A program made the translations under genes and the position numbers. The notes beneath the pieces were generated by a model. The model had not been told where the DNA came from. It made no database searches and saw only the letters and a list, made by a program, of their open reading frames with translations. Below, one piece after another: positions 37,697-46,237 of a stretch of 64,000 nucleotides of DNA (positions are counted from its first letter, which is position 1; each line of letters starts with the position of its first letter). The stretch covers positions 310,001 to 374,000 of the forward strand of contig NZ_JABRWO010000001.1 in NCBI RefSeq assembly GCF_013618625.1. The letters run 5' to 3'. Source of the DNA: Bremerella alba. Its GTDB lineage: Bacteria > Planctomycetota > Planctomycetia > Pirellulales > Pirellulaceae.

Positions 37697-38386
37697 ATGG
37701 AAACCTCACTTCACAAAGCCTTGAAGGCTCATTACGCCGGTAAGAAAGCCGAGACCGAGGTGCGTCTGGGGCGGTATATTATCGATGCGATTGCTCGGGG
37801 GCAGTTGATTGAGGTGCAGTGGTCGGGGCTGGCGGCGATTCGGGATAAGATTCGCGTGCTGTGCGACAACCACAAGGTGCGGGTCGTGAAACCGATTGTG
37901 GCTCGCAAGAAAGTGGTTCGCCGCGATAAAAAAGGGGGCGAGATCGTTTCGGCTCGTTACAGCCCCAAGCGGTGCGATGTGTATAGCGTGTTTGAGGAGT
38001 TGGTTCATTTCACCAATGTCTTTCCGCACGAGAACCTCACCCTCGAGATTCCGCTGGTCGAGATCGAAGAGATCCGCTACCCAGGGCACGGCAAGCGGCG
38101 GCGAAAGCGTGAGAACGATTTTGTTGTCGAAGATCAAACGCTGACCGAGATCGTCTCGGCCCATCGCTTCAAGAAAGCGTCGGACCTTCTGCGGCTGCTG
38201 CCGACTGGGCTGCCCAAGCAGTTTCATACCGGCGACGTGGCTGCCGGGCTCCAGCGACCCCGGTGGATCGCTCAGAAAATGCTCTACACGCTGCGGAAAA
38301 CGGGCGTCTTGGGTGTCGTCGGCAAGGAAGGCAACGCCATCCTCTATCAGAAGCAATCGCGCCGGGCTGTGAAAAAGGCCGCTTGA
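37697..38386 (+). CDS. Hypothetical protein with nuclease-like N-terminal region
   Basis: The 229-residue product is Lys/Arg-rich and has no signal peptide, so it is cytoplasmic and may bind nucleic acid. The N-terminal 45 residues contain E21, D30 and E39-V-Q41 in a beta-hairpin-like setting (RYIIDAIARGQLIEVQ), the layout of PD-(D/E)xK nucleases with Gln in place of the usual Lys. A basic segment GHGKRRRKREN lies near 135-145. The family is widespread in planctomycetes but I cannot name it. The ATG at 37697 matches the start of this conserved part; the frame is open further upstream through the palindrome, which I treat as non-coding. Nuclease activity is inference only. Confidence 0.65.
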   Translation: METSLHKALKAHYAGKKAETEVRLGRYIIDAIARGQLIEVQWSGLAAIRDKIRVLCDNHKVRVVKPIVARKKVVRRDKKGGEIVSARYSPKRCDVYSVFEELVHFTNVFPHENLTLEIPLVEIEEIRYPGHGKRRRKRENDFVVEDQTLTEIVSAHRFKKASDLLRLLPTGLPKQFHTGDVAAGLQRPRWIAQKMLYTLRKTGVLGVVGKEGNAILYQKQSRRAVKKAA

Positions 38387-38478
38387 GAAAAGCTGGCAGA
38401 TCTTTAAATCCACACGCTGGGGAGCTTCGTCTCACTGCTAGTCAGGCAGTAGCACCAACTTCGCTGGGAGACTCCCCC

Positions 38479-40812
38479 ATGACCCGGATAGCACTTCTCG
38501 CAACGTCTTTTCTCACCGTACTTTGCCTCGCATGCTCGGCCAGCGTGGCCACGGCCCAGGGGGTGATCGTGATCCATCACCCGCACCCGCATCCGTTGCC
38601 CCGGCCAATCATTCGACCGCAGCCGACACCCCAACCGCAGCTTTCGTATAAGATCTCGAAGCTGGAAGTGAATGGGAACATCAAAGACCAAGTCGCGCAA
38701 GTGCAAGTGGCCCAGGAGTTTACCAACACCGGCAGCCGTCAGATGGAGGTCTCGTTCCTCTTTCCGCTGCCGTACGACGGGGCGATCGACAGCCTGACAC
38801 TGATGGTCGACGGTAAGGAATTTCCGGCGAAGCTGCTGCCCAAGGACAAGGCCCGCGAAGTGTACGAGTCGATCGTTCGCACGAACAAAGACCCGGCCCT
38901 GCTTGAATGGACCGGCACCGGTATGTTCCAAACGAGCGTCTTCCCCGTGCCGGCCGGGGCAAGCCGCGAGGTGAACATCACCTACACGCAGTTGCTCAAA
39001 AAAGATGGCCGTCTGACCGACTTTTTGTTTCCCCTTTCGACGGCCAAGTACACCGACAAACCCGTCGAGAAGGTGAAAGTTCGTCTGGCGATTGAAGCGA
39101 GCCAGAAGCTGAAGAGCATCTACAGCCCCACGCACGAGGTCGACATCAACCGCAACGGCAACAAGCGGGCCGTCGTCACCTTCGAGAAGCAGAATTACAT
39201 CCCTAGCAATGACTTCCGCCTGTTCTTCGAGAGCAATAACCAGAAGCTGTCGGCCAGCGTCATCAGCTACCGCCCAGACAAGAGCGAAGAAGGCTTCTTC
39301 CTGATGCTCGCGTCGCCTCCGCCACGTGACGAAAAGGCCGAGGCGATGAAGAAGACGGTGCTGTTTGTGGTCGATCGCTCTGGCAGCATGAGCGGCGACA
39401 AGATGGATCAGGCTCGCGAGGCAGCCAAGTACGTGCTGAACCATCTGAACGAGAAAGACCTGTTCAACATTATCGCCTACGACAGCGACGTCGAAAGCTT
39501 CCGACCGGAACTGCAAGGTGCCGACAAGAAGAGCGTGACCGAGGCGATCGGCTTTGTCGACGGACTGTACGCCGGCGGCAGCACCAACATCAACGGCGCG
39601 CTCACTTCAGCGATGAAGATGGTACAGAACGATGATCGCCCGTGCTACATCTTGTTCCTTTCCGATGGGCGACCTACGCATGGCGAAACGAACGAGATGA
39701 AGATTGTCGAGAACGCCAAGAGCAACAATAGCCACGATGCTCGGATGATCAACTTCGGGGTCGGCTTCGATGTGAACAGCCGCCTGATGGATCGGCTTTC
39801 ACGCGAGATCAAGGGTCAAAGCCAGTACGTGCGTCCCGACGAAGACCTGGAAGAACACGTCGCTCGGCTTTACCGGAAGATCAGTGCCCCGGTAATGACC
39901 AACGTAAAAATTAAGTTCGACCTGGAAGAAGGCGGGCAGAACTTCGTCAATCGCCTGCTCCCCAAGGAAGTGATCGACTTGTTTGAAGGAGAACAACTGG
40001 TTCAGGTGGGCCGCTATAAGCAGGCCGGCAAAGCGAAGATCACCATTACCGGTACGGTGAACGGCGAAAAGGAAAAGTTCGACTTCGGTGCGAACTTCGT
40101 GAAAGAAAGCAGCGATCAATCGAGTGCCTTCGTGGAGAAGCTGTGGGCCATTCGCCGCATCGGCGAAATCATCGACCAGATGGACCTTCACGGAAAGAAC
40201 GACGAGCTAATGACCGAACTGGTGAAGCTTTCCACCGATCACGGAATTTTGACGCCGTACACCAGCTTTCTGGCCGACGAGAACCAATCGGTACAAGAGC
40301 TGGCCGACGCTCGCTCAGGCGGCGGGATGAGCTTGAACCGCTTGCGTGTCGAGACCGAGAAGCTGGCCGAAACGTCTGGACGGTCTGCGTTTCTACAACG
40401 CGGCTTCAAGCAGCGATACCAGAACGCCCAGAATGCCCCAGCCGCTGAGGCCCCGGCGGCGGACCGAGCCGTTCCGGCGGGGGCTACCCGCGCGGGAAGC
40501 TCTTCCTATAGTGCAGGCGGATTTGGCATGGCTGTTCAAGATACGGAAACGGACGAAATGAAAGTCGTCGAGTCGGTTCGTAACGTCGGCAACAAGACTC
40601 TCTTCTATCGCGACAAGATGTGGGTCGACGAAGAAGCGGCCGAGGAGTCGAAGGAGGCCAAAACCGAAGTGGTGGAGGTCGAACGTTTCACCAAAGCCTA
40701 CTTTGACCTGGTCGCCCAGAACACGAAGCAGGAAAACCAGGTGCTATCACAGCAGCAAGCCAGCGAAACGCTGCTGGTCCGACTGCGGGGAAAGAACTAC
40801 CTGATCAAGTAA
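38479..40812 (+). CDS. Secreted VIT and von Willebrand factor A domain protein
   Basis: The 777-residue product has a signal peptide (LLATSFLTVLCLACSASVATA), then a His/Pro-rich linker (HHPHPHPLPRPIIRPQPTP). A VIT domain spans about 55-185 (VAQEFTNTGSRQMEVSFLFPLP, then YTQLLKKDGRL). A VWA domain begins near 293, with DRSGSMSG at 299-306 as the metal-binding MIDAS site. The C-terminal third has an Ala/Pro-rich linker and a helical charged tail. VIT/VWA proteins usually mediate protein-protein contacts at the cell surface; the partner is unknown. GGGAG lies 8 bases before the ATG. An intrinsic terminator follows. Confidence 0.88.
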   Translation: MTRIALLATSFLTVLCLACSASVATAQGVIVIHHPHPHPLPRPIIRPQPTPQPQLSYKISKLEVNGNIKDQVAQVQVAQEFTNTGSRQMEVSFLFPLPYDGAIDSLTLMVDGKEFPAKLLPKDKAREVYESIVRTNKDPALLEWTGTGMFQTSVFPVPAGASREVNITYTQLLKKDGRLTDFLFPLSTAKYTDKPVEKVKVRLAIEASQKLKSIYSPTHEVDINRNGNKRAVVTFEKQNYIPSNDFRLFFESNNQKLSASVISYRPDKSEEGFFLMLASPPPRDEKAEAMKKTVLFVVDRSGSMSGDKMDQAREAAKYVLNHLNEKDLFNIIAYDSDVESFRPELQGADKKSVTEAIGFVDGLYAGGSTNINGALTSAMKMVQNDDRPCYILFLSDGRPTHGETNEMKIVENAKSNNSHDARMINFGVGFDVNSRLMDRLSREIKGQSQYVRPDEDLEEHVARLYRKISAPVMTNVKIKFDLEEGGQNFVNRLLPKEVIDLFEGEQLVQVGRYKQAGKAKITITGTVNGEKEKFDFGANFVKESSDQSSAFVEKLWAIRRIGEIIDQMDLHGKNDELMTELVKLSTDHGILTPYTSFLADENQSVQELADARSGGGMSLNRLRVETEKLAETSGRSAFLQRGFKQRYQNAQNAPAAEAPAADRAVPAGATRAGSSSYSAGGFGMAVQDTETDEMKVVESVRNVGNKTLFYRDKMWVDEEAAEESKEAKTEVVEVERFTKAYFDLVAQNTKQENQVLSQQQASETLLVRLRGKNYLIK

Positions 40813-40845
40813 CCGCGTGTCGCCTTGATTAGGTCTCGGGAAACC

Positions 40846-40882
40846 AAGAGCCCCAGGTGAAGAACTATTTGGGGCTCTTTTC
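40846..40882 (+). terminator. Intrinsic terminator
   Basis: AAGAGCCCCA (40846-40855) and TGGGGCTCTT (40870-40879) form a perfect 10-bp stem followed by TT and C. It lies 34 bases past the VIT/VWA gene. Confidence 0.88.
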
Positions 40883-41189
40883 GTATTAAGGTTCCCTACG
40901 GGTAGTCACAATGTTGGTAAATTTTCGGGCGAAGGAGATTTCCTCCAGTTGACGATTGGGAAAAACGATACATACTTCCGAAATCGACAGCGAACCGCAT
41001 TTCTAAGAGGAACTCTTTCCTCCCCAAAAATGGGTCCGGCTCAGGCGCGTTTTTAGCGAAACGGGTCGATCGTTCTCGCGGTGAATTCCAGCACGCACCA
41101 GTGCTTAGTGGCAGGTCGGTCCTCGGGATGACTCTTGCCGCGAACCGTGACTCTCCGAGGACCTTTAGGCGCCCCATCGCCTAGGCCCC
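40883..41189 (+). promoter_or_regulatory. Structured leader of the pgs operon
   Basis: The 307 bases before pgsB hold no gene. Near the start codon are two perfect stems: GGTCCTCGG (41118-41126)/CCGAGGACC (41155-41163), and TAGGCG (41166-41171)/CGCCTA (41178-41183). The second ends 6 bases before the ATG and covers the only AGG that could serve as ribosome site, so it could block translation when folded. No known riboswitch was recognised. Confidence 0.55.
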
Positions 41190-42383
41190 ATGGCAACGAC
41201 AGTTCTCCTGATCACCATCGGTCTTTTGATCGTGTATGGGATCTGGGAGCTTTACCGACATCGGCAAAAGCTCGCCAAGATCCCCATCCGCGTGCACGTC
41301 AACGGCACACGCGGCAAGTCGAGCGTAGCCCGTTTGATTGCCGCTGGGCTGCGTGCTTCCGGCATGCGAACCTGCTGCAAAACGACTGGTACGCTCCCCC
41401 GGATGATTGTTCCCAGCGGAACCGAATATCCGGTATTTCGCCCTTCCCGGGCCAACGTCATCGAACAGGTCCGCATTGTCGACATGGCCGTCGAGTTTGA
41501 AGCGGAAGCCCTGGTGATTGAATGCATGGCCCTGCGTCCGAATTTGCAGTGGTTGTGCGAAAACAAGCTAGTTCGGGCCACGCACGGCGTGATCACCAAT
41601 GCCCGCGAAGACCACCTCGACGTGATGGGCCCGACCGAAAAGGACGTGGCCTGGGCGCTGGCCGGCATGGTTCCGGTGAAAACGAAACTGTTTACCGCCG
41701 AGCGCGATCACCTCGATGTCTTCGAGCATGCCAGCCATGACCGTGCGACCCAGTTGATTGCAATCACTGAAGAAGACGTCGAGCAGATCACGCCGCTCGA
41801 CCTGGCTGGCTTCATGTATGTGGAACATGCCGAGAACGTGGCCCTAGCCCTACGTGTGTGCTCCGACTTGGGCGTCGATCGTGCGACCGCATTGCGGGGG
41901 ATGTGGGAAGCCAAGCCCGACCCCGGAGCGATGACGGCTCACGAGATGGATTTCTTCGGCCGGAAGATTCACTTCGTCAACGGTTTCGCCGCGAACGACC
42001 CGGAATCGACCGAACGCATTTGGAAGATGGCCCTGGAAAGATACCCCGAAGTGGAACGCCGTGTGTTGGTGGTCAACTGCCGCCAGGACCGGCCCGACCG
42101 CTCGCAGCAGTTGGGCCAGTCGGTCACCAAGTGGCCGCCGGCCGACTATTACGTACTGATCGGAACAGGGACCTACATCTTCGCCAAGACAGCTACCGAA
42201 GCTGGGATTGATCCGTTGAAGTTGGTCTTCGCGGAAGACCTGCCGGCGCCTGATATTTTCGAGACGCTCTTGGAATACTCAGGCAAGACATCGCTGATTA
42301 TGGGAATCGCAAATATTGGTGGCGTCGGCCTCGACGTCGTTCGCTACTTCGCAAATCGCAGCACACAGAAGACTTTTAAATAA
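41190..42383 (+). CDS. pgsB: Poly-gamma-glutamate synthase subunit PgsB
   Basis: The 397-residue product has an N-terminal membrane helix (TVLLITIGLLIVYGIWEL) and then VHVNGTRGKSSVARLIAAGL, the ATP-binding loop of the Mur-ligase-like amide ligase PgsB/CapB, at about 36-54. TNAREDHLDVMGPT is a second conserved block. PgsB activates and joins glutamate (or a related acid) into a gamma-linked chain at the inner membrane, working with PgsC. The stop overlaps the pgsC start by one base (TAATG), a sign of coupled translation. The polymer may be anchored or released; this cannot be told here. Confidence 0.93.
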   Translation: MATTVLLITIGLLIVYGIWELYRHRQKLAKIPIRVHVNGTRGKSSVARLIAAGLRASGMRTCCKTTGTLPRMIVPSGTEYPVFRPSRANVIEQVRIVDMAVEFEAEALVIECMALRPNLQWLCENKLVRATHGVITNAREDHLDVMGPTEKDVAWALAGMVPVKTKLFTAERDHLDVFEHASHDRATQLIAITEEDVEQITPLDLAGFMYVEHAENVALALRVCSDLGVDRATALRGMWEAKPDPGAMTAHEMDFFGRKIHFVNGFAANDPESTERIWKMALERYPEVERRVLVVNCRQDRPDRSQQLGQSVTKWPPADYYVLIGTGTYIFAKTATEAGIDPLKLVFAEDLPAPDIFETLLEYSGKTSLIMGIANIGGVGLDVVRYFANRSTQKTFK

Positions 42384-42871
42384 TGGGAATCGTTACCGTT
42401 GCAATTGGGGTTGGCCTGGCAGTCAGCCTTGTGTTTTCCGAACTATTCGGATTGGCCGCCGGTGGCATGGTGGTACCAGGCTACTTTGCGTTGTTTTTGG
42501 ATCAGCCCATCAATATCAGCATGACGGTCGTTGCCGCCTTGCTGACATTCTTCCTGATTCATCTGCTTTCCAACATCGTGATCGTGTACGGCAAACGCCG
42601 CACGGTACTGATGATTTTGGTGGGCTTTTTGGTGCGTTCGCTGTTCGATGCCCTGCCGGTCTGGGCACTCGCTCCGCTGCAAGCGTTGCAAGTGCAACAG
42701 CCGTTGGAAGCCGCTGAGCCGGTCCAAGTGATCGGCTACATCATTCCCGGGCTGATCGCCATCTGGCTCGATCGCCAAGGCGTGGTGGAAACGCTGAGCG
42801 CTCTGTTTATCGCCTCGACGGCGATTCGTCTGATCCTTATTCTCGCTTTCGGTACGGAAATTCAACTGTGA
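42383..42871 (+). CDS. pgsC: Poly-gamma-glutamate synthase membrane subunit PgsC
   Basis: The 162-residue product is almost all hydrophobic, with about five membrane helices (IGVGLAVSLVFSELFGLAAGG, MTVVAALLTFFLIHLLSNIVIVYG and others). GGMVVPGYFALFLDQP near 28-43 is the typical PgsC/CapC start. PgsC forms the membrane part of the ligase with PgsB. It starts inside the pgsB stop codon and ends overlapping pgsW by four bases (GTGA), so the three genes are translated together. Confidence 0.92.
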   Translation: MGIVTVAIGVGLAVSLVFSELFGLAAGGMVVPGYFALFLDQPINISMTVVAALLTFFLIHLLSNIVIVYGKRRTVLMILVGFLVRSLFDALPVWALAPLQALQVQQPLEAAEPVQVIGYIIPGLIAIWLDRQGVVETLSALFIASTAIRLILILAFGTEIQL

Positions 42872-44010
42872 AGAAGATTTATTGGCGTCCTAAAACAGTC
42901 TCTCGCACGGCACTCATGCTGATCGCATCGGTCGCCGTAGCGGGACTGGCGATCGTGGAGAATGTCCGCGTCGAGCGGAAGACACGCTACTTTGATGAAA
43001 AGCTGGCTGCCACCGAACTGGCTGCCCGAGGGATGGAAAAGCTGTACCTGACCCGCGCCGAATTGGGCTACGCGATAGATCCTTCGCTCGACCCAGGCCG
43101 CAGCGGCATGGTCGGGCTGACCAACTCGTCGGTCACGAGCATGGTTGGCGATCTTCCCTCCAAGCTGGCGTCGGCTAACCCAAACTTTGCCGCGATCTTT
43201 GTCGATATGCTCAAGGAAACCGGCGTCCAAGACGGGGACGTCGTGGCCCTGGGTATTAGCGGTTCGTTCCCTGCGCTCAATCTGTGTATGTTTTCGGCCC
43301 TGGAAACACTGGGGGCCAAACCGATTGTGGTCGCTTCAGGAAGCAGCTCGCAGTGGGGAGCCAACATCCCGGAACTGCTGTGGATCGATATGGAGCGGAT
43401 CCTGTACGACGAAGGGATCATCAAGACGCGGAGCATCGCGGCTTCGCTTGGCGGCGATAACGACCGAGGGCTGGGCCTGCCAGAAAATGGCATCGAGATC
43501 ATCCGCAAGTCGATCGAACGGAACAAACTGCCGTTGATCGAAAAACGTGTCAAAGAGAGCACGGACGAACGGATGAAGCTCTACCACCAACATGCGGCCG
43601 AAAAACCGATCAAGTGTTACATCAATATTGGTGGTGGGGTCGTTTCGACCGGGCGGGCCCTCGGCAAGGAATCTTTTAAGACCGGAATCAATTTGCTGCC
43701 GCCGCCGAACATCGACCAGATCGACGGCGTGGCTCCCCGATTCATTCAAGACGGGATCCCGGTGATTCACATCGTGAACGCCGCGATGATTGCCGAACAG
43801 AACGGTTTGCCGGTTCCTCCGACCAGCTACCCAGAAATTGGCGCCGGGCCAGTCTTTATCGTGAACGACTATAACCGCATTCTGACCGCTATTTTGCTGG
43901 TCCTGATCGTGGGTGGGCTATACGGTTTTATTCGGTCCGATATTGGCTTCCGACTGCTGCGGGTAGCTTCGCCCAAGAAGACCAGTGGCCCCCCAGAGCC
44001 AATGGTTTAG
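42868..44010 (+). CDS. pgsW: Poly-gamma-glutamate system protein PgsW
   Basis: The 380-residue product starts at a GTG and has an N-terminal membrane helix (TALMLIASVAVAGLAIVENV) and another near the C-terminus (AILLVLIVGGLYGFIRS), leaving a large domain between them. That domain has VALGISGSFPALNLCMFSAL and YINIGGGVVSTGR, matching what I recall of the PgsW family, which accompanies PgsB and PgsC in operons that lack PgsA. Its biochemical role is not known; assembly or export of the polymer is a reasonable guess. A stable hairpin follows the stop. Confidence 0.85.
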   Translation: MKKIYWRPKTVSRTALMLIASVAVAGLAIVENVRVERKTRYFDEKLAATELAARGMEKLYLTRAELGYAIDPSLDPGRSGMVGLTNSSVTSMVGDLPSKLASANPNFAAIFVDMLKETGVQDGDVVALGISGSFPALNLCMFSALETLGAKPIVVASGSSSQWGANIPELLWIDMERILYDEGIIKTRSIAASLGGDNDRGLGLPENGIEIIRKSIERNKLPLIEKRVKESTDERMKLYHQHAAEKPIKCYINIGGGVVSTGRALGKESFKTGINLLPPPNIDQIDGVAPRFIQDGIPVIHIVNAAMIAEQNGLPVPPTSYPEIGAGPVFIVNDYNRILTAILLVLIVGGLYGFIRSDIGFRLLRVASPKKTSGPPEPMV

Positions 44011-44042
44011 GCCATCAAGCGCAACGAGGTTGACGTTAAGGG

Positions 44043-44092
44043 GGGTTGTTGTTGATACTTAGGGGATTGAAGTTCCCCTAAGTTGACAACCC
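44043..44092 (+). terminator. Two-part hairpin after pgsW
   Basis: An inner perfect stem CTTAGGGGA (44058-44066)/TCCCCTAAG (44074-44082) sits inside an outer stem GGGTTGT (44043-44049)/ACAACCC (44086-44092). No T run follows, so it may be a processing or partial termination site between pgsW and the DUF6580 gene 12 bases later. Confidence 0.6.
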
Positions 44093-44104
44093 AAGAGTCG
44101 CGGC

Positions 44105-44758
44105 ATGTCCCAGGCCTTTGAATCCCCTGTGAAGCGTACCCATCATCTGCGAGTCTGGCTCGTGGTGGGTGCCTGCTTGATCTATTGTGTCCTGCTGCGG
44201 GTACTTCCCTATGCCCTGACGGCCATGGGAGCCCAGAATGATTGGTTTTCGCAAAACTTTCCCTGGTCGCTGACACCGATTTTAGCCGTGGGCATGTTGA
44301 GTGGAGCCTTGTTCTCCAATCGTTTTGCCGCCGCCGGCCTTATGCTTGGTGCTTTAGTTGCCAGTGATGTTGGCATCTGGCTGGCCTCAGGCCATATCGA
44401 CTGGGCCTTCTATCCGGGAACTCCCTTCAACTATCTCTGCCTGCTGGCCACGATCCTACTAGGCTACGCGCTGAGGAATGATCGAAGCTGGATCAAACCT
44501 ATCGGCATGGGCGTGCTGGCCAGTGTGCTCTATTTCGTTGTCTCCAATTTCGGTAGCTGGCTGACACTGCAAGAATACACCAAAGACATTAGCGGCCTGA
44601 TCCAGTGCTATATAAGCGCCTTGCCGTTCTTTCGCAATCTTCTCGCGGGCACGTGCCTTGGCACCGTCGTTCTCTTTTGCCCACTGCTTCTCAATGCGAT
44701 AGCTCCTATCGAAGACAACGGCCAGCTCGAGCAATCCGACCCTTCCACCGCAAGGTAG
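44105..44758 (+). CDS. DUF6580-family membrane protein
   Basis: The 217-residue product has about six membrane helices and resembles the DUF6580 family, which looks like the S component of ECF-type vitamin transporters (VGACLIYCVLLRVLPYALTAMG, then SLTPILAVGMLSGALFSNRFAAAGLMLGALVASDVGIWL). No ECF ATPase is nearby. Its substrate is unknown. It lies between pgsW and the potassium transporter genes on the same strand, 94 bases after pgsW, and could belong to the same transcript. Confidence 0.75.
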   Translation: MSQAFESPVKRTHHLRVWLVVGACLIYCVLLRVLPYALTAMGAQNDWFSQNFPWSLTPILAVGMLSGALFSNRFAAAGLMLGALVASDVGIWLASGHIDWAFYPGTPFNYLCLLATILLGYALRNDRSWIKPIGMGVLASVLYFVVSNFGSWLTLQEYTKDISGLIQCYISALPFFRNLLAGTCLGTVVLFCPLLLNAIAPIEDNGQLEQSDPSTAR

Positions 44759-44855
44759 ATGTCGCAGTCTAAGTTGACCGCGGGCTGGTGCTGGATAACG
44801 TGAATTCCCCTTCCCGCATTGTCGTACTTAACGGTTACTCAACGGCACCGCAGCC

Positions 44856-46232
44856 ATGGCCCAACTGACTGGTTCGATCGTCAAATATCCAGCGCGGAAC
44901 CTGGTCGCGTGGTACGTGGGACTGATCGTGGTCGGGACAATCGTGCTGACGTTATCAATCTGTCGCGGAGCGGGTGCACCAGAAATCACCTTCCTCGATG
45001 CCTTCTTTACCGCGACCAGCGCCGGGTGCGTAACCGGTCTGGCCGTTCGCTCGACGCCGCACGACTTCAGTTTCACCGGGCAGTTGGCCATCCTTTTGTT
45101 AATTCAGGTCGGCGGAATCGGGATCATGTCGATCACCACCTTCGCGATGTTCAACCTGGGTAGCAAACCAAGTCTGCGTGCCCGAGCGATCCTTACCGAA
45201 ACATTAGGTGCGGACGACAATACCGACCTGAAATGGATTTTGCAGCACGTGTTGCTAGTAACGGTCGTCAGCGAAGGGATTGGGTTCGCTATTTTGCTGG
45301 CACGGAATCTGTTTCTCTACGAGCCCGGCAAAGCTGCCTGGCATGCCCTGTTTCATTCAGTCTCGGCCTTCTGTAACGCTGGCTTTTCGCTGCACGACGA
45401 CAGTCTGGTGAGCTTTCAGGGAGATGTCATCGTGAACGTGACGATCTCTGGGCTAATTATCGTGGGTGGAATCGGATTCCCGGTCCTCTTAGATCTCTAC
45501 AAGAACTGGCGTCGCGGGCCGCTTGAAGGTTGGGTGAACCTGCACCTGCATTCCAAGTTCATGCTCTTTGGTACAGCGTTCTTTCTGCTGGCCGGCTTCG
45601 GGGGCTTTCTGTTTTTGGAATGGAACGGGGTCCTCAATCAGATGCCACTGTGGAAGAAGTTGCTGGTTTCGGGGTTTCATTCAGTCACATGCCGAACCGC
45701 GGGCTTCAACACGATCGACTTGACCTCGCTGACCAACGCAACCCTCTTTATCTCAATGATCTTAATGTTGATTGGAGCTGGCTCGTGTTCGACCGGAGGT
45801 GGCTTCAAGGTTTCGACCGTGATGGTGATGGCCCTGCATGCCTGGAAGACGTTTCAAGGCGCTACGCGTATCAACTTTGCCCGTCGTACGATTCCTAGCG
45901 AAGTGATTCAAGCGGCAACGGCCACGGCTCTGCTTTTTTCCTTTGTTGCGATTGTCGCTCTGACCATGCTGTTAGTCGTCCAGCAGTCCAGCACACCCCA
46001 TCCCAATAGCCCAGGGCTATTTCTGGATGCGGCCTTCGAGATCGTGTCGGCACTGGGGACAGTGGGCCTCTCGACCGGCTTTACCGGAACCCTTTCGGAT
46101 TTGGGCAAGCTGATCATCATCGCGCTGATGTTCCTAGGACGGATCGGACCGATCTCGGTATTCGCGGCTCTGTCGATGACACAGCGCAACACGCCGGTCG
46201 AATACCCTAAAGAAGAACCTCTGATAGGATAA
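44856..46232 (+). CDS. Potassium uptake channel subunit (KtrB/TrkH type)
   Basis: The 458-residue product has eight or more membrane helices and the repeated P-loop selectivity pattern of Ktr/Trk channels: FTATSAGCVTGLAV, SVSAFCNAGFSL, SVTCRTAGFNTIDL and VSALGTVGLSTGFTG, each with the key Gly. Length fits KtrB (about 450). It brings K+ into the cell under control of a cytoplasmic RCK protein. The gene for that protein starts 5 bases after this stop. Confidence 0.93.
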   Translation: MAQLTGSIVKYPARNLVAWYVGLIVVGTIVLTLSICRGAGAPEITFLDAFFTATSAGCVTGLAVRSTPHDFSFTGQLAILLLIQVGGIGIMSITTFAMFNLGSKPSLRARAILTETLGADDNTDLKWILQHVLLVTVVSEGIGFAILLARNLFLYEPGKAAWHALFHSVSAFCNAGFSLHDDSLVSFQGDVIVNVTISGLIIVGGIGFPVLLDLYKNWRRGPLEGWVNLHLHSKFMLFGTAFFLLAGFGGFLFLEWNGVLNQMPLWKKLLVSGFHSVTCRTAGFNTIDLTSLTNATLFISMILMLIGAGSCSTGGGFKVSTVMVMALHAWKTFQGATRINFARRTIPSEVIQAATATALLFSFVAIVALTMLLVVQQSSTPHPNSPGLFLDAAFEIVSALGTVGLSTGFTGTLSDLGKLIIIALMFLGRIGPISVFAALSMTQRNTPVEYPKEEPLIG

Positions 46233-46237
46233 GCCGC

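Noticed and set aside
38404-39516. Open frame of 370 codons on the minus strand
   Set aside because: Antisense to the VIT/VWA gene.
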